Shown: positions 26,680-35,944, counted from the first letter of the stretch. The stretch is DNA of 64,000 nucleotides from Candidatus Melainabacteria bacterium (GCA_016212515.1 JACRFZ010000030.1:1-64000); one strand, 5' to 3'. Numbers and translations: made by a program. The notes: generated by a model not told the origin, from the sequence alone.

Positions 26680-27048
26680 ATGACTAATATGGATGGCTCA
26701 ATGCCGGGGCATGACCCTGCCTGCCTCTTCTGCCGCATAGGAAAGGGCCAGATCAACGCCACCTATGTTCATGAAGACGAAAACTGCTTTGCCATTCGCG
26801 ATATCAGCCCGCAAGCGCCTACACACATCCTTGTTATTCCACGTCTGCACAGACAAAACATAACTATGGTAGAAGACAAAGTTTTGCTTGGCGATCTATT
26901 TCAGGCAGCTTCTCGCATCGCCGCCGACGAAAAGCTCGAGAACGGCTTCAGGCTGGTGGTTAATACCGGCGAGCATGGTGGTCAGTCGGTGGGTCATTTG
27001 CATATACATATACTGGGCGGCCGTCCCATGGAGTGGCCGCCGGGCTAA
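26680..27048 (+). CDS. HIT-family nucleotide hydrolase/transferase
   Basis: A 122-residue histidine-triad protein of the HinT/PKCI type, which hydrolyses AMP-lysine or similar nucleoside phosphoramidates. The triad is HLHIHILGG near residues 106-114. The N-terminal CLFCRIGKGQI and the DISPQAPTHILVIPR segment are typical. ATG at 26680 has AAAGGAG 8 nt upstream. In-frame ATGs at codons 4 and 8 are possible but less well placed. The physiological substrate is not predictable. Confidence 0.95.
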   Translation: MTNMDGSMPGHDPACLFCRIGKGQINATYVHEDENCFAIRDISPQAPTHILVIPRLHRQNITMVEDKVLLGDLFQAASRIAADEKLENGFRLVVNTGEHGGQSVGHLHIHILGGRPMEWPPG

Positions 27049-27204
27049 GAAAACTCCCGCTCCCTGGGCATCTTGAGCAAAGCAACAAAACTTCGTCAAA
27101 GCTTAAGCAAAAGATTGGGGTTTTTGCTATTACTTTCGCCGACTAAATTGTTTTATCAGCGCTTGGATTGGGTATTAAAGATTCAAGCAGATGGGGATAG
27201 GACA

Positions 27205-27456
27205 ATGGCCAGCAAACAATCGACAGATCAAGTGCTCTGGATGGCAGACTGCTACAGCCTGGCCAAGAGATTTCCCAATCCACATACCTGGTTGGCGTTG
27301 CTAGAGCCCACCGAGAGTGTAGACGCGGCCAATATCAATCCCTTTCACTACTGGCTCTGGATGGAAATTTGGAAAGCAGCTCAACTCTCCGACAGCGTTG
27401 AAATGCTTCCGGGAGAAAGAGAAAGACCCAGGGCAGCACCTATGGGAGCGAAATAA
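27205..27456 (+). CDS. Small conserved-looking hypothetical protein
   Basis: An 83-residue protein with no motif I recognise. It is rich in Trp (FHYWLWMEIWKAAQ) and probably helical, with an Arg/Pro-rich C-terminal tail. ATG at 27205 is chosen because GGGGATAGGA stands just upstream and the sequence turns protein-like there; the longer in-frame reading from 27073 is basic and lacks a ribosome-binding site. It is soluble by appearance. Confidence 0.6.
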   Translation: MASKQSTDQVLWMADCYSLAKRFPNPHTWLALLEPTESVDAANINPFHYWLWMEIWKAAQLSDSVEMLPGERERPRAAPMGAK

Positions 27457-27493
27457 ACTAGATTGAGAGTTTAGGCTGGCGTTATTTTGAGTT

Positions 27494-28594
27494 TCAAACG
27501 CAGGTTCCAAGAAGGGCCTGCGTTTGTGCTAGGGGCATGCTTTTAGCCCCTGTCAAAAACCGGCTACGCTCCTTTGGGCCGTCATGAACCGCCACTTCCG
27601 TGCACCCGGCACTCGAGACGATGCACTTGCGAAGTTTGGCTCCAGCTGCCACTTTGACGCCAGGCCAGAGGATGACATCTTCCAGTTGAGCACCGGCTCC
27701 CACAACGCAACCGGGACCGACTACCACATTGCCTTTGAGCACCACGCCGTCTTCCAAAAGAGAATCTTTGCCGAGAATGACATTGCCCATGATCTCCACC
27801 CCCGGTGCTACCACCGCCGATGGAGCCAGGTAAACGCTGAAGAAACCGTAGACCACCTTTTTGTAGCCCGTAAGCTCGGTCTTCATGCGTCCTCTCAAAA
27901 CATCAAAATTGGAATGCCAGTATTGTTCGATAGTACCGACATCGCTCCAGTAGGCCTCGATTTCCACACCCAGAACCTTTTTGCCCTGTTCCACAAGCAG
28001 CGGAAAGAGTTGGCGACCAAAGCCGAACTCACCCTCTTTGGGCATGTAGTCAAAAACTTCCGGCTCCAACACGTAAATTCCAGTGGAAGCCAGGTCGGAA
28101 AGGGCTTCTTCCGCTTTCGGTTTTTCCTGAAAGCCGCGAATAAAACCATCGTCATCAAGGAGGGCGACGCCGAAGCGGCTGACATCGGAAACACGCTTGA
28201 GACCAATGCTGGCCAGGGCCCCATGTCTTTTATGCTCGGCAATGATATAGGAAAGATCGGCATCGGTAAGCAGGTCGCCCATCAAAACGATAAAGGTACC
28301 GTCCTGCAAGAAATCACGACAGAAGCGGACACCGCCGGCGTCGCCAGAGAGCTTTTCTTCCTTGCGAAACTGAATTCTGGCATCAAAACGACTGCCGTCG
28401 CCGAAGTATTCCACCAGCTTCTCCGGCAGATAATGCAAATTAGCCACAATGTCGTTGATGCCATGGTGCTTGAGAAGAGTAACGATGTGCTCCATGACCG
28501 GAATGTTGGCCACGGGTACCAGTGGTTTGGGCACTGCCGCCGTCAGAGGATCAAGCCTGGAACCTACACCTGCGGCGAGAACCATTGCTTTCAT
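27494..28594 (-). CDS. NDP-sugar pyrophosphorylase (mannose-1-phosphate guanylyltransferase-like)
   Basis: Couples a sugar 1-phosphate with an NTP to give an NDP-sugar for envelope polysaccharides. The N-terminal nucleotidyltransferase domain has the signature LAAGVGSRLDPLT...PKPLVPVANIP, a DLLTD metal site and EKP. A C-terminal left-handed beta-helix (about residues 265-345, isoleucine/valine-rich hexapeptides such as VVAPGVEIMGNVILG) follows. Length 366 suits ManC/GMPPB-like or cyanobacterial 'NDP-sugar synthase' enzymes; the sugar and base are not decidable. ATG at 28594 has GGGAG 8 nt upstream. Confidence 0.88.
   Translation of the reverse strand: MKAMVLAAGVGSRLDPLTAAVPKPLVPVANIPVMEHIVTLLKHHGINDIVANLHYLPEKLVEYFGDGSRFDARIQFRKEEKLSGDAGGVRFCRDFLQDGTFIVLMGDLLTDADLSYIIAEHKRHGALASIGLKRVSDVSRFGVALLDDDGFIRGFQEKPKAEEALSDLASTGIYVLEPEVFDYMPKEGEFGFGRQLFPLLVEQGKKVLGVEIEAYWSDVGTIEQYWHSNFDVLRGRMKTELTGYKKVVYGFFSVYLAPSAVVAPGVEIMGNVILGKDSLLEDGVVLKGNVVVGPGCVVGAGAQLEDVILWPGVKVAAGAKLRKCIVSSAGCTEVAVHDGPKERSRFLTGAKSMPLAQTQALLGTCV
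27496..27525. terminator. Bidirectional terminator between convergent genes
   Basis: Stem AAACGCAGG / CCTGCGTTT with a 12-nt loop between the small plus-strand gene and the nucleotidyltransferase. It overlaps the last codons of the latter. Tails are short (GTTTGTGCT on plus), so strength is uncertain. Confidence 0.5.
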
Positions 28595-28729
28595 TAATAA
28601 GTCTCCCAAAGAATTGCCCGGTTTACTCTCTCAATCAGAACTACAACTTAGCATCCACCCCCCTCGGCAAGAGTGATTTCAAGGCTAAGTTTGGACTAAT
28701 TTAAGAGAGTCGAAAGAACCGCAGGCTTG

Positions 28730-30235
28730 TCAGGAGGACGGGTCTTTCGGGACGCCTTCAATCATTTGAGCCGCCAGAGGCGGTAGCCGCTTCTCATCCG
28801 CTTCAAAGAGCTTCCTGGCTTCAGCCAGGGCAAACATGACGGATGCCGTAGCCGTTCCGCCTCTTGACGTGAGGGCTTCCACCGAACTTTCCACCTGCAG
28901 GTGACTGTATATATCATCGGTAAAAGCCGGGGAAAATTGCTGCCACTCGGAAAGAGTGAGATCGCTTAGTTGCTTGTGCCGCTTCTTGCAATAATCACCA
29001 AGCCCTTCCACAACTTCTCTAGCCTTTTCCAGGGTAGCGCCTCTTTCAATTAAATAATCGGCGGCCATGGAAGCATTAGTGAGGTCGGCATGAGCCTGTT
29101 CGAGCATGCGCTCCAAATTGAATTTGAAGGCGGGCAAGAGTGTGGCAGCCACTTCCGTCACAAAACGCAGGTTCTCCACCACATCCAAAAGGCCCGGCAT
29201 GCACTCTTTTAAATCACCGGTATAACTGACCGGCAGCCCCTTGAGCTGGCTTAAGAATTCTCCGAGCCGGCCGCCGAACATACTGGCCCTGGCGCGCAAC
29301 AATTCCAGAAGCTCCGGATTACGCTTGTGGGGCATGTTCAAACTCTTAATGGTGAGAGACCGGGGCAGGCGAACGAAGCCGAATTCCTGAGTAGCCCAGA
29401 GCAAAAGCTCGCTGGCCAATTGCGAATAATGCACACCGCATATGGCGGCAAAGGAAGCGAACTCAATCACAAAATCACGATCCGAAACAGCGTCGATACT
29501 GTTTTCCACCAGACCGTCAAAACCAAGCTCCAGCGCCGTCATCTGCCTGTCGATGGGCTTGGCCGTGCCGGCCAGTGAACAGGCCCCGAGCGGTGAAAGA
29601 TTGAGCCTTTTGTAGAGGTCGATGAGGCGATCGAAATCACGGGCAAAGCGAGCCTCGTTTGCCAACCAGAAATGAGAGAGCAAGATGGCGCAAGCCGGCT
29701 GCATATGCGTATGTCCGGGCATGGGAGCGTCCAGATCCCGCTTTGCCAGGTTGAGCAACAAGCCCCTTACTTTTAGTAATTTGGCAAACATTTCTATGAC
29801 CGCCTGCCGCAGGTACAGCCTGATGTTGACAGCGATCAAATCGTTGGGTGAGCGGGCAATATCCACCACCGGCGCCAGGTCACCCACAAGTTCGGTCAAC
29901 CGCCTGGTAATGGATTGATTTATATCGGCATCCATGGCGGTGAGAAGGCAGATCTTGTCCCGGCATTCATTGAGGATGGACACCAGAGCCTCCTCCACTT
30001 TCTGGGCCACAGCCTTAGGCACTATGCCTGTTTCAGCCAGCATGCGCACGTGGGCGATGGAAGAAACAAGGCAATGATCTCGCAGCGCTTCTTCCACTTC
30101 CGGCGTCAACCAGAAGCGTCTTATTTGATCAACGCTCTCAGGCAGCCGGGGCTGATTAACATCTAGTTTGTCTGTGCCGTAATATGCCAGAGCCCTGGAA
30201 CCGGTGTTCTCAGGCTTATCTTTTGTACCGGTCAT
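28730..30235 (-). CDS. Argininosuccinate lyase-family protein, divergent
   Basis: Member of the fumarase/aspartase superfamily, closest by motif to argininosuccinate lyase: RRLTELVGD, PGHTHMQPA, PLGACSLAGT, SDRDFVIEF and the signature MPHKRNP (Met301). Key positions differ from classic ArgH: the TGRSRND loop reads IARSPND, the DVHM.IE helix reads DINQSI, and GSS before MPxKxNP reads KSL, leaving only Ser298. It is also longer (501 versus about 460 residues). It may be a degenerate ArgH or an enzyme for a different fumaryl-type substrate. No other arginine gene is near. ATG at 30235 follows GGGGAAG. Confidence 0.75.
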   Translation of the reverse strand: MTGTKDKPENTGSRALAYYGTDKLDVNQPRLPESVDQIRRFWLTPEVEEALRDHCLVSSIAHVRMLAETGIVPKAVAQKVEEALVSILNECRDKICLLTAMDADINQSITRRLTELVGDLAPVVDIARSPNDLIAVNIRLYLRQAVIEMFAKLLKVRGLLLNLAKRDLDAPMPGHTHMQPACAILLSHFWLANEARFARDFDRLIDLYKRLNLSPLGACSLAGTAKPIDRQMTALELGFDGLVENSIDAVSDRDFVIEFASFAAICGVHYSQLASELLLWATQEFGFVRLPRSLTIKSLNMPHKRNPELLELLRARASMFGGRLGEFLSQLKGLPVSYTGDLKECMPGLLDVVENLRFVTEVAATLLPAFKFNLERMLEQAHADLTNASMAADYLIERGATLEKAREVVEGLGDYCKKRHKQLSDLTLSEWQQFSPAFTDDIYSHLQVESSVEALTSRGGTATASVMFALAEARKLFEADEKRLPPLAAQMIEGVPKDPSS

Positions 30236-30272
30236 TACTTCCCCTGGCGCTTCCTAGTTTCAAAAGCTGACA

Positions 30273-30452
30273 CTATGCCGCTTTCGGCTGTCCGAAAAGG
30301 TTCTTGGTTTTTTCAATCTGTCTTTGATAACGACTGAAATCTTGCTGGTAACGCTTTTGCACTTCCATGTCTAACTCTGGACTGCAGTTACCACCGGCAT
30401 TGCGGGAATACTTTTTCTCTAGCTCTACTCTGTTCTCTATTTTTCTCTTCAC
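30273..30452 (-). CDS. Small charged protein, 59 residues
   Basis: GTG at 30452, stop TAG at 30275-30273. GGAAG lies 8 nt before the GTG. The product is strongly charged and helical (KRKIENRVELEKKYSRNAGG, then MEVQKRYQQDFSRYQRQIEK, ending NLFGQPKAA). The amino-acid pattern is protein-like and unlike random AT-rich spacer. It lies between the MFS gene and the lyase gene, on their strand. I know no family for it. Confidence 0.5.
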   Translation of the reverse strand: MKRKIENRVELEKKYSRNAGGNCSPELDMEVQKRYQQDFSRYQRQIEKTKNLFGQPKAA

Positions 30453-30867
30453 TGTCTTAACTTCCGACTGATTTTTTAAATTCTAGATATAACGCTTATG
30501 ATGCCTGGAACTGCTTATTTGTTCCGACTCTTCTTTCAAAAACAGCGCCTAAAAACACAAAACAATATTGCTGGTGCTGGTTATAGTTGCGGATTAGCAA
30601 GAGCATTCCTGCTTGTACCGTGTCTCTAAGTGCTTTGCCAAAAATGCTTCCGATGGCTCTGTCGATACTTTGGCTTTTGCCTCAGTCTCGCATTTGCTTC
30701 AGCAACTAGCCTGACATTGCCTGGGGAAGCTGCACTTTTAGAGCCGGCATGCAAACACCAAAACTTGAGTCAAAAATAATATATCACACTTACATAGATC
30801 TAGAGCGCCTTTACAGGCTAGTTTCCAAGATATTCTTCATAAAGAAGAAGTCAGGAGACACTAAATT
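30453..30867. other. 415-bp spacer without a convincing gene
   Basis: AT-richer than its surroundings. It holds an inverted repeat GGAAC-N9-GTTCC near 30509-30527 and an AT-rich stretch (AATAATATATCAC) near 30774. Only short or starved open frames occur. It may carry the promoter of the 59-residue gene. Confidence 0.4.
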
Positions 30868-32088
30868 CTAAGCAGCAGGAGCCGCCTCCTCTACCTTGGT
30901 CGAGCCGGCAGGCAGACCGGGCAGCATAAAACTCAAGACCATGGAAACTAGCATGCAGGCAGCGCCGGCAATATAAGGGCTCTGATAACCGACTTTTTCA
31001 AAGAGGTAACAACCGGCCAGGGGTCCGAGAATACGCCCAAGGGTGGAAAGAGACTGGCCCAGCCCGAGCACGCCGCCCACATACTGGTGATCCGCCAGCT
31101 TGGAAATCAGACTCTGGTTGCAGGGATTGTTGATACTTGTGCCGATAGACATGATGCCCAGAGCCACATAGAGCATGACCGCACTGCCGGTAAGAGGCAC
31201 CAGGGCCAGACCAATGGCGGTAAGCAGGGAGCCGACTGAAATAAGACGCTTCTCGGCGTTCTTCTTGGTCAGCCGCCGAATCAAACCGCCTTGCACCAGA
31301 ATGATCCAGAACCCTATATAGAGGAACATCCAGGAATTCTGGCTTGGGCCCCAGTGAAACTGCTTCATGGTCAGGAGCACCAGGGTCGCTTCCATATTGG
31401 CAAAAGCAAATGTGGAAACGAAGAAAATCAAAAAGGAGATTTTCAGCCTTGAATCAGTGAGAGTCTTGACAATAAATTCCGGAGAAAGACCAAAACGGTC
31501 TTTGGCAAAGTCACCCCGGGTCTCCGGCTCAGGCAGAAAGGCTGCCGTCAAAATCAAGTCGAGCAGGCTGAAGGCCGCGGCCACCAGACCCACTGTTTTG
31601 AGATCGTGGGTAAGAGCAAGAGCAGCCAGACCAAGGGCCGGTCCCAGCACAAAGCCAAGACCAAATGCGGCACCCACCAGACCCATACCCTTGGCCCGGT
31701 TCTCTTCCGTTGTCACATCCGATATGTAAGCCTGGGCCACGGCAATGTTGGCGTTCCCAAAGCCGGCCACGATACGGCTGACAAAGAGCCAGATAATCGA
31801 CTGCGAAAAGCCCCAGATCAAATAGCCGGCAAAGGAAGCCGTAAGACTGATAAGCAAAACCGGACGCCGCCCGATGCGGTCTGAAAGTCGGCCCCAGAAG
31901 GGCGTAAAAATAAACTGCATGACCGAATAGCTGGCAATCAAGAGTCCGATAAGTGAGTCGGATGCCTTAAGCTCCTGGGCATAAGTGGGCAAAATAGGAA
32001 TGACAAGTCCAAAACCCACAAGGTCGATAAAGACCGTTAAAAATATAAGTAGGAGGGGAGCTTTGCTCTTTCTAGCCGTTTCCGTCAC
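30868..32088 (-). CDS. MFS drug-efflux-type transporter (DHA1, TetA-like)
   Basis: A 406-residue proton-coupled transporter with 12 predicted transmembrane helices. Motif A between helices 2 and 3 is intact (GRLSDRIGRRPVL). Helix 1 carries FIDLVGFGLVIPILP, as in the TetA/MdtG-like DHA1 subgroup, and helix 5 has the GLGFVLGPALG motif C typical of drug/H+ antiporters. The start is GTG at 32088, with GAGG about 9 nt upstream. It is divergent from kinase 1 across 228 bp. The substrate is not predictable; an export role is inferred from motif C. Confidence 0.92.
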   Translation of the reverse strand: MTETARKSKAPLLLIFLTVFIDLVGFGLVIPILPTYAQELKASDSLIGLLIASYSVMQFIFTPFWGRLSDRIGRRPVLLISLTASFAGYLIWGFSQSIIWLFVSRIVAGFGNANIAVAQAYISDVTTEENRAKGMGLVGAAFGLGFVLGPALGLAALALTHDLKTVGLVAAAFSLLDLILTAAFLPEPETRGDFAKDRFGLSPEFIVKTLTDSRLKISFLIFFVSTFAFANMEATLVLLTMKQFHWGPSQNSWMFLYIGFWIILVQGGLIRRLTKKNAEKRLISVGSLLTAIGLALVPLTGSAVMLYVALGIMSIGTSINNPCNQSLISKLADHQYVGGVLGLGQSLSTLGRILGPLAGCYLFEKVGYQSPYIAGAACMLVSMVLSFMLPGLPAGSTKVEEAAPAA

Positions 32089-32316
32089 TTAACTTGTGCC
32101 TCTTGTGATTCTGCCTAATTCTCCCCCGCCGGAGCTCTCAAATAAAAGTATCTGCTCGGGAAGTCCTATAGAGTGTTACAGTTTGTAGGGATATTAAGCT
32201 TCTGCTTTAGACGGCGTTTGGGATTCCTGCTCCAGGGTAATTAAAAGTAATATAAAGGGATTACAGGCGTTGGGCGTTTATTTACTAGAAAGACTGGCGT
32301 TCCGCTAGAAAGCAAT

Positions 32317-34020
32317 ATGAAACTCTGTCTGATATGCAACTTTCAGACTGCCGGCGATCAAGACATCTGTCCCAGAGACGGATCTTCAATGGTCACCGTC
32401 GGTGATGACCCTCTTCTTGGAATGGTGGTCGAAGGTCGCTATAAAATTCAATCCGTAATTGGCCAGGGCTCCGCCGGAACCGTTTACCGGGCCGTGCAAG
32501 AACTGATCGGCCGGGAAGTTGCCGTCAAGGTACTGCACGACTACCTGGTCTCAGACGACGAGTTTATTAAACGATTCAAGCAGGAAGCCAAGGCTTCCAG
32601 TCGCCTTAATCACCCCAACATCATTACTATCTATGACTTCGGAGTAATCCCGCAGGGCGGCGGCAGACCCTATATCGCCATGGACCTGCTGAACGGCATT
32701 CCCCTCTCCGATACCATTTCTGAAATTAATCACCTGCCGGTAGAAGAAGCCATTCCTATCTTCACCCAGGTCTGCGCCGCCCTCGGTGAAGCCCATCGGC
32801 AGGGCGTAGTGCACCGCGACATCAAGCCGGAAAACATTGTGCTGGTGGAACGCGGCGGTCAGAAGAACTTCCCCATCGTAGTAGACTTCGGCATCGCCAG
32901 ACTGGTGCAGGAAGAATCCGATCAAGCCAAGATCACCCGCACCGGTACCGTCTGCGGCAGCCCTACATATATGAGCCCCGAACAGTGCACATCAAGTAAG
33001 GTGGACCACCGGAGCGACATCTATTCTTTCGGCATCGTCATGTACGAAACCCTCACCGGCGAAGTGCCCTTCCAGCACGAAGAACTGGTGCGCGTAATGG
33101 CTATGCAGCTATCGGATCCGGCCAAACCTATCGATGAGGTGCGCCCCGATCTCATGTTCCCGAGCGACCTTGTCGCTCTCGTCAACAAAACCCTTTCCAA
33201 AAGTCCGAATGACCGCTACCAGACCATGGATGAACTGATAGCCGCCCTGGAAGCGATTTCACTGGAGCCGGAAGCCAGACCAACACCCACGGTGACAAGA
33301 GAAGCCACCAGAGACAACCTGCCCGGTCCCCTGGCCCAGGACGACACCCTGCACCCCCGCAAAGAATCAAGAGATATGCTGCCGCCCCGGCCCACAACCA
33401 GGGAACTGACCGGCGGCTACGGCGCGGATGCCTTCACCCATACCAGCAATACCGGTCCACAGGAAGCAGTACAACCTTCCCGGGCGCAGTCCAGTAATTA
33501 CGCCGAACAGGTACAAGCCTATCGAGACGCTCAAAAACAAGCCGACCACGTTAGCAAACCCGGCGTTAGTTTCTCGGCGGGACGCACCAAGAGTGGTGAC
33601 GGCAGCGGTGTGCGCAAAGCCCTGGTGGTCTTACCGGCGGTAGCAAGCTTGATCTTGCTTGGGGCAGTAATTATGTTTGCCACCAATGCCGCTAATTTTT
33701 CAGCCCTGATGCCCTGGAGCAAACCGGCCACCACGACCACAAACGACACACCGCAATCTGAGGACGTGGAAGAGCTTATCAAAGCCGGAAAATTTGCCAA
33801 AGCCCTCGCGGCGCTCAGATCGGCAAAACAGCAGGGCAATCTGACACCGGAAGCGCAAGACAAATATGAACTGTGCTGTGTTTCCGTCGCCAAACAGTAC
33901 ATGAAGGAAAAGAAATTCAGCGAAGCTATTACCTTGCTGAAGGAAGTGCCGGCCAAGTCCAGCCAGAGCAAACAGGCCAAAGACCTGCTCAAGAAAGCCA
34001 AACGCGGTCAGACCAAGTAG
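32317..34020 (+). CDS. Ser/Thr protein kinase 1: zinc-ribbon, kinase, TM, TPR-like tail
   Basis: A Hanks-type kinase of 567 residues. Residues 1-25 form a small zinc-ribbon-like motif (CLIC ... CPRDG). The kinase domain covers about 42-310: glycine loop GQGSAGTVY, Lys71, HRDIKPEN at 166-173 (catalytic Asp168), DFG at 190-192, SPEQ. A Pro/Arg-rich juxtamembrane region leads to one transmembrane helix (ALVVLPAVASLILLGAVIMF, near 430-455). The last 100 residues are helical and TPR-like, probably outside the membrane. All catalytic residues are present, so it should be active. It resembles kinase 2 at 60040 in layout. Confidence 0.94.
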   Translation: MKLCLICNFQTAGDQDICPRDGSSMVTVGDDPLLGMVVEGRYKIQSVIGQGSAGTVYRAVQELIGREVAVKVLHDYLVSDDEFIKRFKQEAKASSRLNHPNIITIYDFGVIPQGGGRPYIAMDLLNGIPLSDTISEINHLPVEEAIPIFTQVCAALGEAHRQGVVHRDIKPENIVLVERGGQKNFPIVVDFGIARLVQEESDQAKITRTGTVCGSPTYMSPEQCTSSKVDHRSDIYSFGIVMYETLTGEVPFQHEELVRVMAMQLSDPAKPIDEVRPDLMFPSDLVALVNKTLSKSPNDRYQTMDELIAALEAISLEPEARPTPTVTREATRDNLPGPLAQDDTLHPRKESRDMLPPRPTTRELTGGYGADAFTHTSNTGPQEAVQPSRAQSSNYAEQVQAYRDAQKQADHVSKPGVSFSAGRTKSGDGSGVRKALVVLPAVASLILLGAVIMFATNAANFSALMPWSKPATTTTNDTPQSEDVEELIKAGKFAKALAALRSAKQQGNLTPEAQDKYELCCVSVAKQYMKEKKFSEAITLLKEVPAKSSQSKQAKDLLKKAKRGQTK

Positions 34021-34028
34021 ACGACTCT

Positions 34029-35003
34029 TCAGACCTCGGTAAAGGCACCGAAGTTGCGGAACTTGTTCTGGCGGTCGCGCCGCACTTCTTCCTTGCTCAT
34101 TTTCATGAGCCCGGTCATCTGTTTAACTACAGCACAAGCCAGATTGCTTGCGGCCAATTGATAGTCGTGGTGAGCGCCTCCCAGAGGCTCATCGATTACC
34201 TGATCGATTACCCCTAGCTGCAAGATCTCCCGGGCCGTCATCTTCATGGCCTGACAGGCATCGGAAACTTTGTCGTTGGAACGCCAGAGAATGGAAGCGC
34301 AGCCTTCAGGCGAGATTACTGAGTAGACGGAATGTTCCAACATGAGGATGCGATTGGCTACCCCGATGGCGAGAGCGCCTCCCGAACCGCCTTCCCCTGT
34401 CACTACGGCTACCACCGGCACCGTCAAACCGGACAGTTCAAAGAGGTTCTCGGCAATGGCCTGGGCCTGATTATGCTCTTCGGCCGAAAGACCGGGATAA
34501 GCTCCGGGAGTATCGATCAAGGTGAGGATGGGCAAGCCGAACTTGTCGGCATGGCGGAAGAGCCTGAGAGCCTTGCGATAACCTTCCGGCTGCGGCATGC
34601 CGAAATTACAAGCCTGTTTCTCACGCAATGAGCGCCCCTTCTGGGTGCCGACCGCTACCATCTTGATACCGCCGAGAGTGAGCAAGCCGCCCACCATAGC
34701 CTCATCATCAGCACCGGTACGGTCTCCGTGTAATTCTATGAAACCAGGATCCCAGATGGCGAAATAATCGCGAGAATAGGGACGCTGAGAGTGCCTGGCA
34801 ATGGCCAGATGATCAATAGGTCGGAGGTTGACGTAAAGAGACTTCTTGAGTTGAGTGTACTGCTCCTGCAAGCGATCGATATCACCTTCCAGGTCAGGAT
34901 TGTCGCCCAGTTGCCGCTCCAGCGCTTCAATCTGCTGAGCCAGCACCGCTAGTGGTTGCTCAAATTCGAGCGGAATAATTTTCTTTTCGTTGGTAGCCAT
35001 CAT
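34029..35003 (-). CDS. accA: Acetyl-CoA carboxylase carboxyltransferase subunit alpha
   Basis: With AccD transfers CO2 from biotin to acetyl-CoA to make malonyl-CoA for fatty acids. The 324 residues contain ELHGDRTGADDEAMVGGL, GRSLREKQACNFGMPQPEGYRKALR, DTPGAYPGLSAEE, TGEGGSGGALAIG and SPEGCASILWR, all hallmarks of AccA. Start is one of two adjacent ATGs (35003 or 35000); the ribosome-binding site is weak. It follows accD by 11 bp, so both are cotranscribed. accB and the classical separate accC are not in the window. Confidence 0.97.
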   Translation of the reverse strand: MMATNEKKIIPLEFEQPLAVLAQQIEALERQLGDNPDLEGDIDRLQEQYTQLKKSLYVNLRPIDHLAIARHSQRPYSRDYFAIWDPGFIELHGDRTGADDEAMVGGLLTLGGIKMVAVGTQKGRSLREKQACNFGMPQPEGYRKALRLFRHADKFGLPILTLIDTPGAYPGLSAEEHNQAQAIAENLFELSGLTVPVVAVVTGEGGSGGALAIGVANRILMLEHSVYSVISPEGCASILWRSNDKVSDACQAMKMTAREILQLGVIDQVIDEPLGGAHHDYQLAASNLACAVVKQMTGLMKMSKEEVRRDRQNKFRNFGAFTEV

Positions 35004-35014
35004 TACTTATATTC

Positions 35015-35944
35015 TCACTTGGTCAACTGACCGCTTTTGACAGTGCCGTTGGCAGGCTCGCCGGCCGGACCTGTTCTAGTTAGATCATGATAGGAAATAA
35101 TGCGGGAAAGCCGATCTTTCAAATTAGAACGCTCCACCACCATGTCCACCTGTCCATGTTTAAGCAAGTATTCGGCGGTCTGAAAGTCAGCCGGTAATTT
35201 TTGCCTGATGGTCTGCTCAATCACTCGCCGCCCGGCAAAACCAATGCGGGCACCAGGCTCGGCGATAACCAGGTCGCCAAGCATGGCGAAACTGGCCGTG
35301 ACGCCGCCGAAAGTAGGCTCAGCCAGAATTGAAATATACAGACCGCCGGCTTCGTGATAGGTCTTCAGTGCGGAACTGGTCTTAGCCATTTGCATGAGGC
35401 TGAGAATACCCTCTTGCATACGGGCGCCGCCCGAACTGGAAACCACTATAAGAGGAATACGATTGCTGGTGGCTTCCTCCGCCAGGCGGGTCACCTTCTC
35501 ACCGACCACCGAACCCATGGAGCCGCCAAAATGCCCGAAATCCATAGCGCCAAGGGCGACAGGCTGACCGTTGATGGCTGCTATACCCGTCACCACCGCT
35601 TCTTTCAAACCGGACTTACGGCAGGCCTCTTGCTGCCGCTTGGCATAAGCCTCAGTATCGAAAAACTTGAGCGGATCGGTGGAAGTCATGACGGCGTCAA
35701 GTTCTACGAAACTACCGGCATCGGCCATCTGGTCTATGCGATCAAGAGCACCAACTCGAAAATGGTATTGACATTTAGGGCAGACCTGCAGGTTGGCACG
35801 CAGGTCCTTGGTATAAAGAAGCTCGCGACACTGAAAACACTGGGTCCAGAGAGCGCAATACTCCTCGGTTGTCAGGGGCTGCTTGATGTTCTCTTGCAGT
35901 TCCTTGCGCTTCTGGCGACTGGCAAACCATTCTTTTAGGTCCAT
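35015..35944 (-). CDS. accD: Acetyl-CoA carboxylase carboxyltransferase subunit beta
   Basis: Zinc-containing partner of AccA. The N-terminal C4 zinc ribbon is intact (CFQC ... CPKC near residues 37-60). The crotonase-like core shows VALGAMDFGHFGGSMGSVVGEK, SSSGGARMQEG, GGVTASFAMLGD and RIGFAGRRVIEQT. ATG at 35944 is preferred, because GGAAG stands 5 nt upstream, over an ATG four codons earlier that lacks one. Length about 309 is normal. It is the first gene of accD-accA. Confidence 0.97.
   Translation of the reverse strand: MDLKEWFASRQKRKELQENIKQPLTTEEYCALWTQCFQCRELLYTKDLRANLQVCPKCQYHFRVGALDRIDQMADAGSFVELDAVMTSTDPLKFFDTEAYAKRQQEACRKSGLKEAVVTGIAAINGQPVALGAMDFGHFGGSMGSVVGEKVTRLAEEATSNRIPLIVVSSSGGARMQEGILSLMQMAKTSSALKTYHEAGGLYISILAEPTFGGVTASFAMLGDLVIAEPGARIGFAGRRVIEQTIRQKLPADFQTAEYLLKHGQVDMVVERSNLKDRLSRIISYHDLTRTGPAGEPANGTVKSGQLTK

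Noticed and set aside
27584-28597. Open frame of 337 codons on the plus strand
   Set aside because: It is antisense to the NDP-sugar pyrophosphorylase, which has clear family motifs and a good ribosome-binding site.
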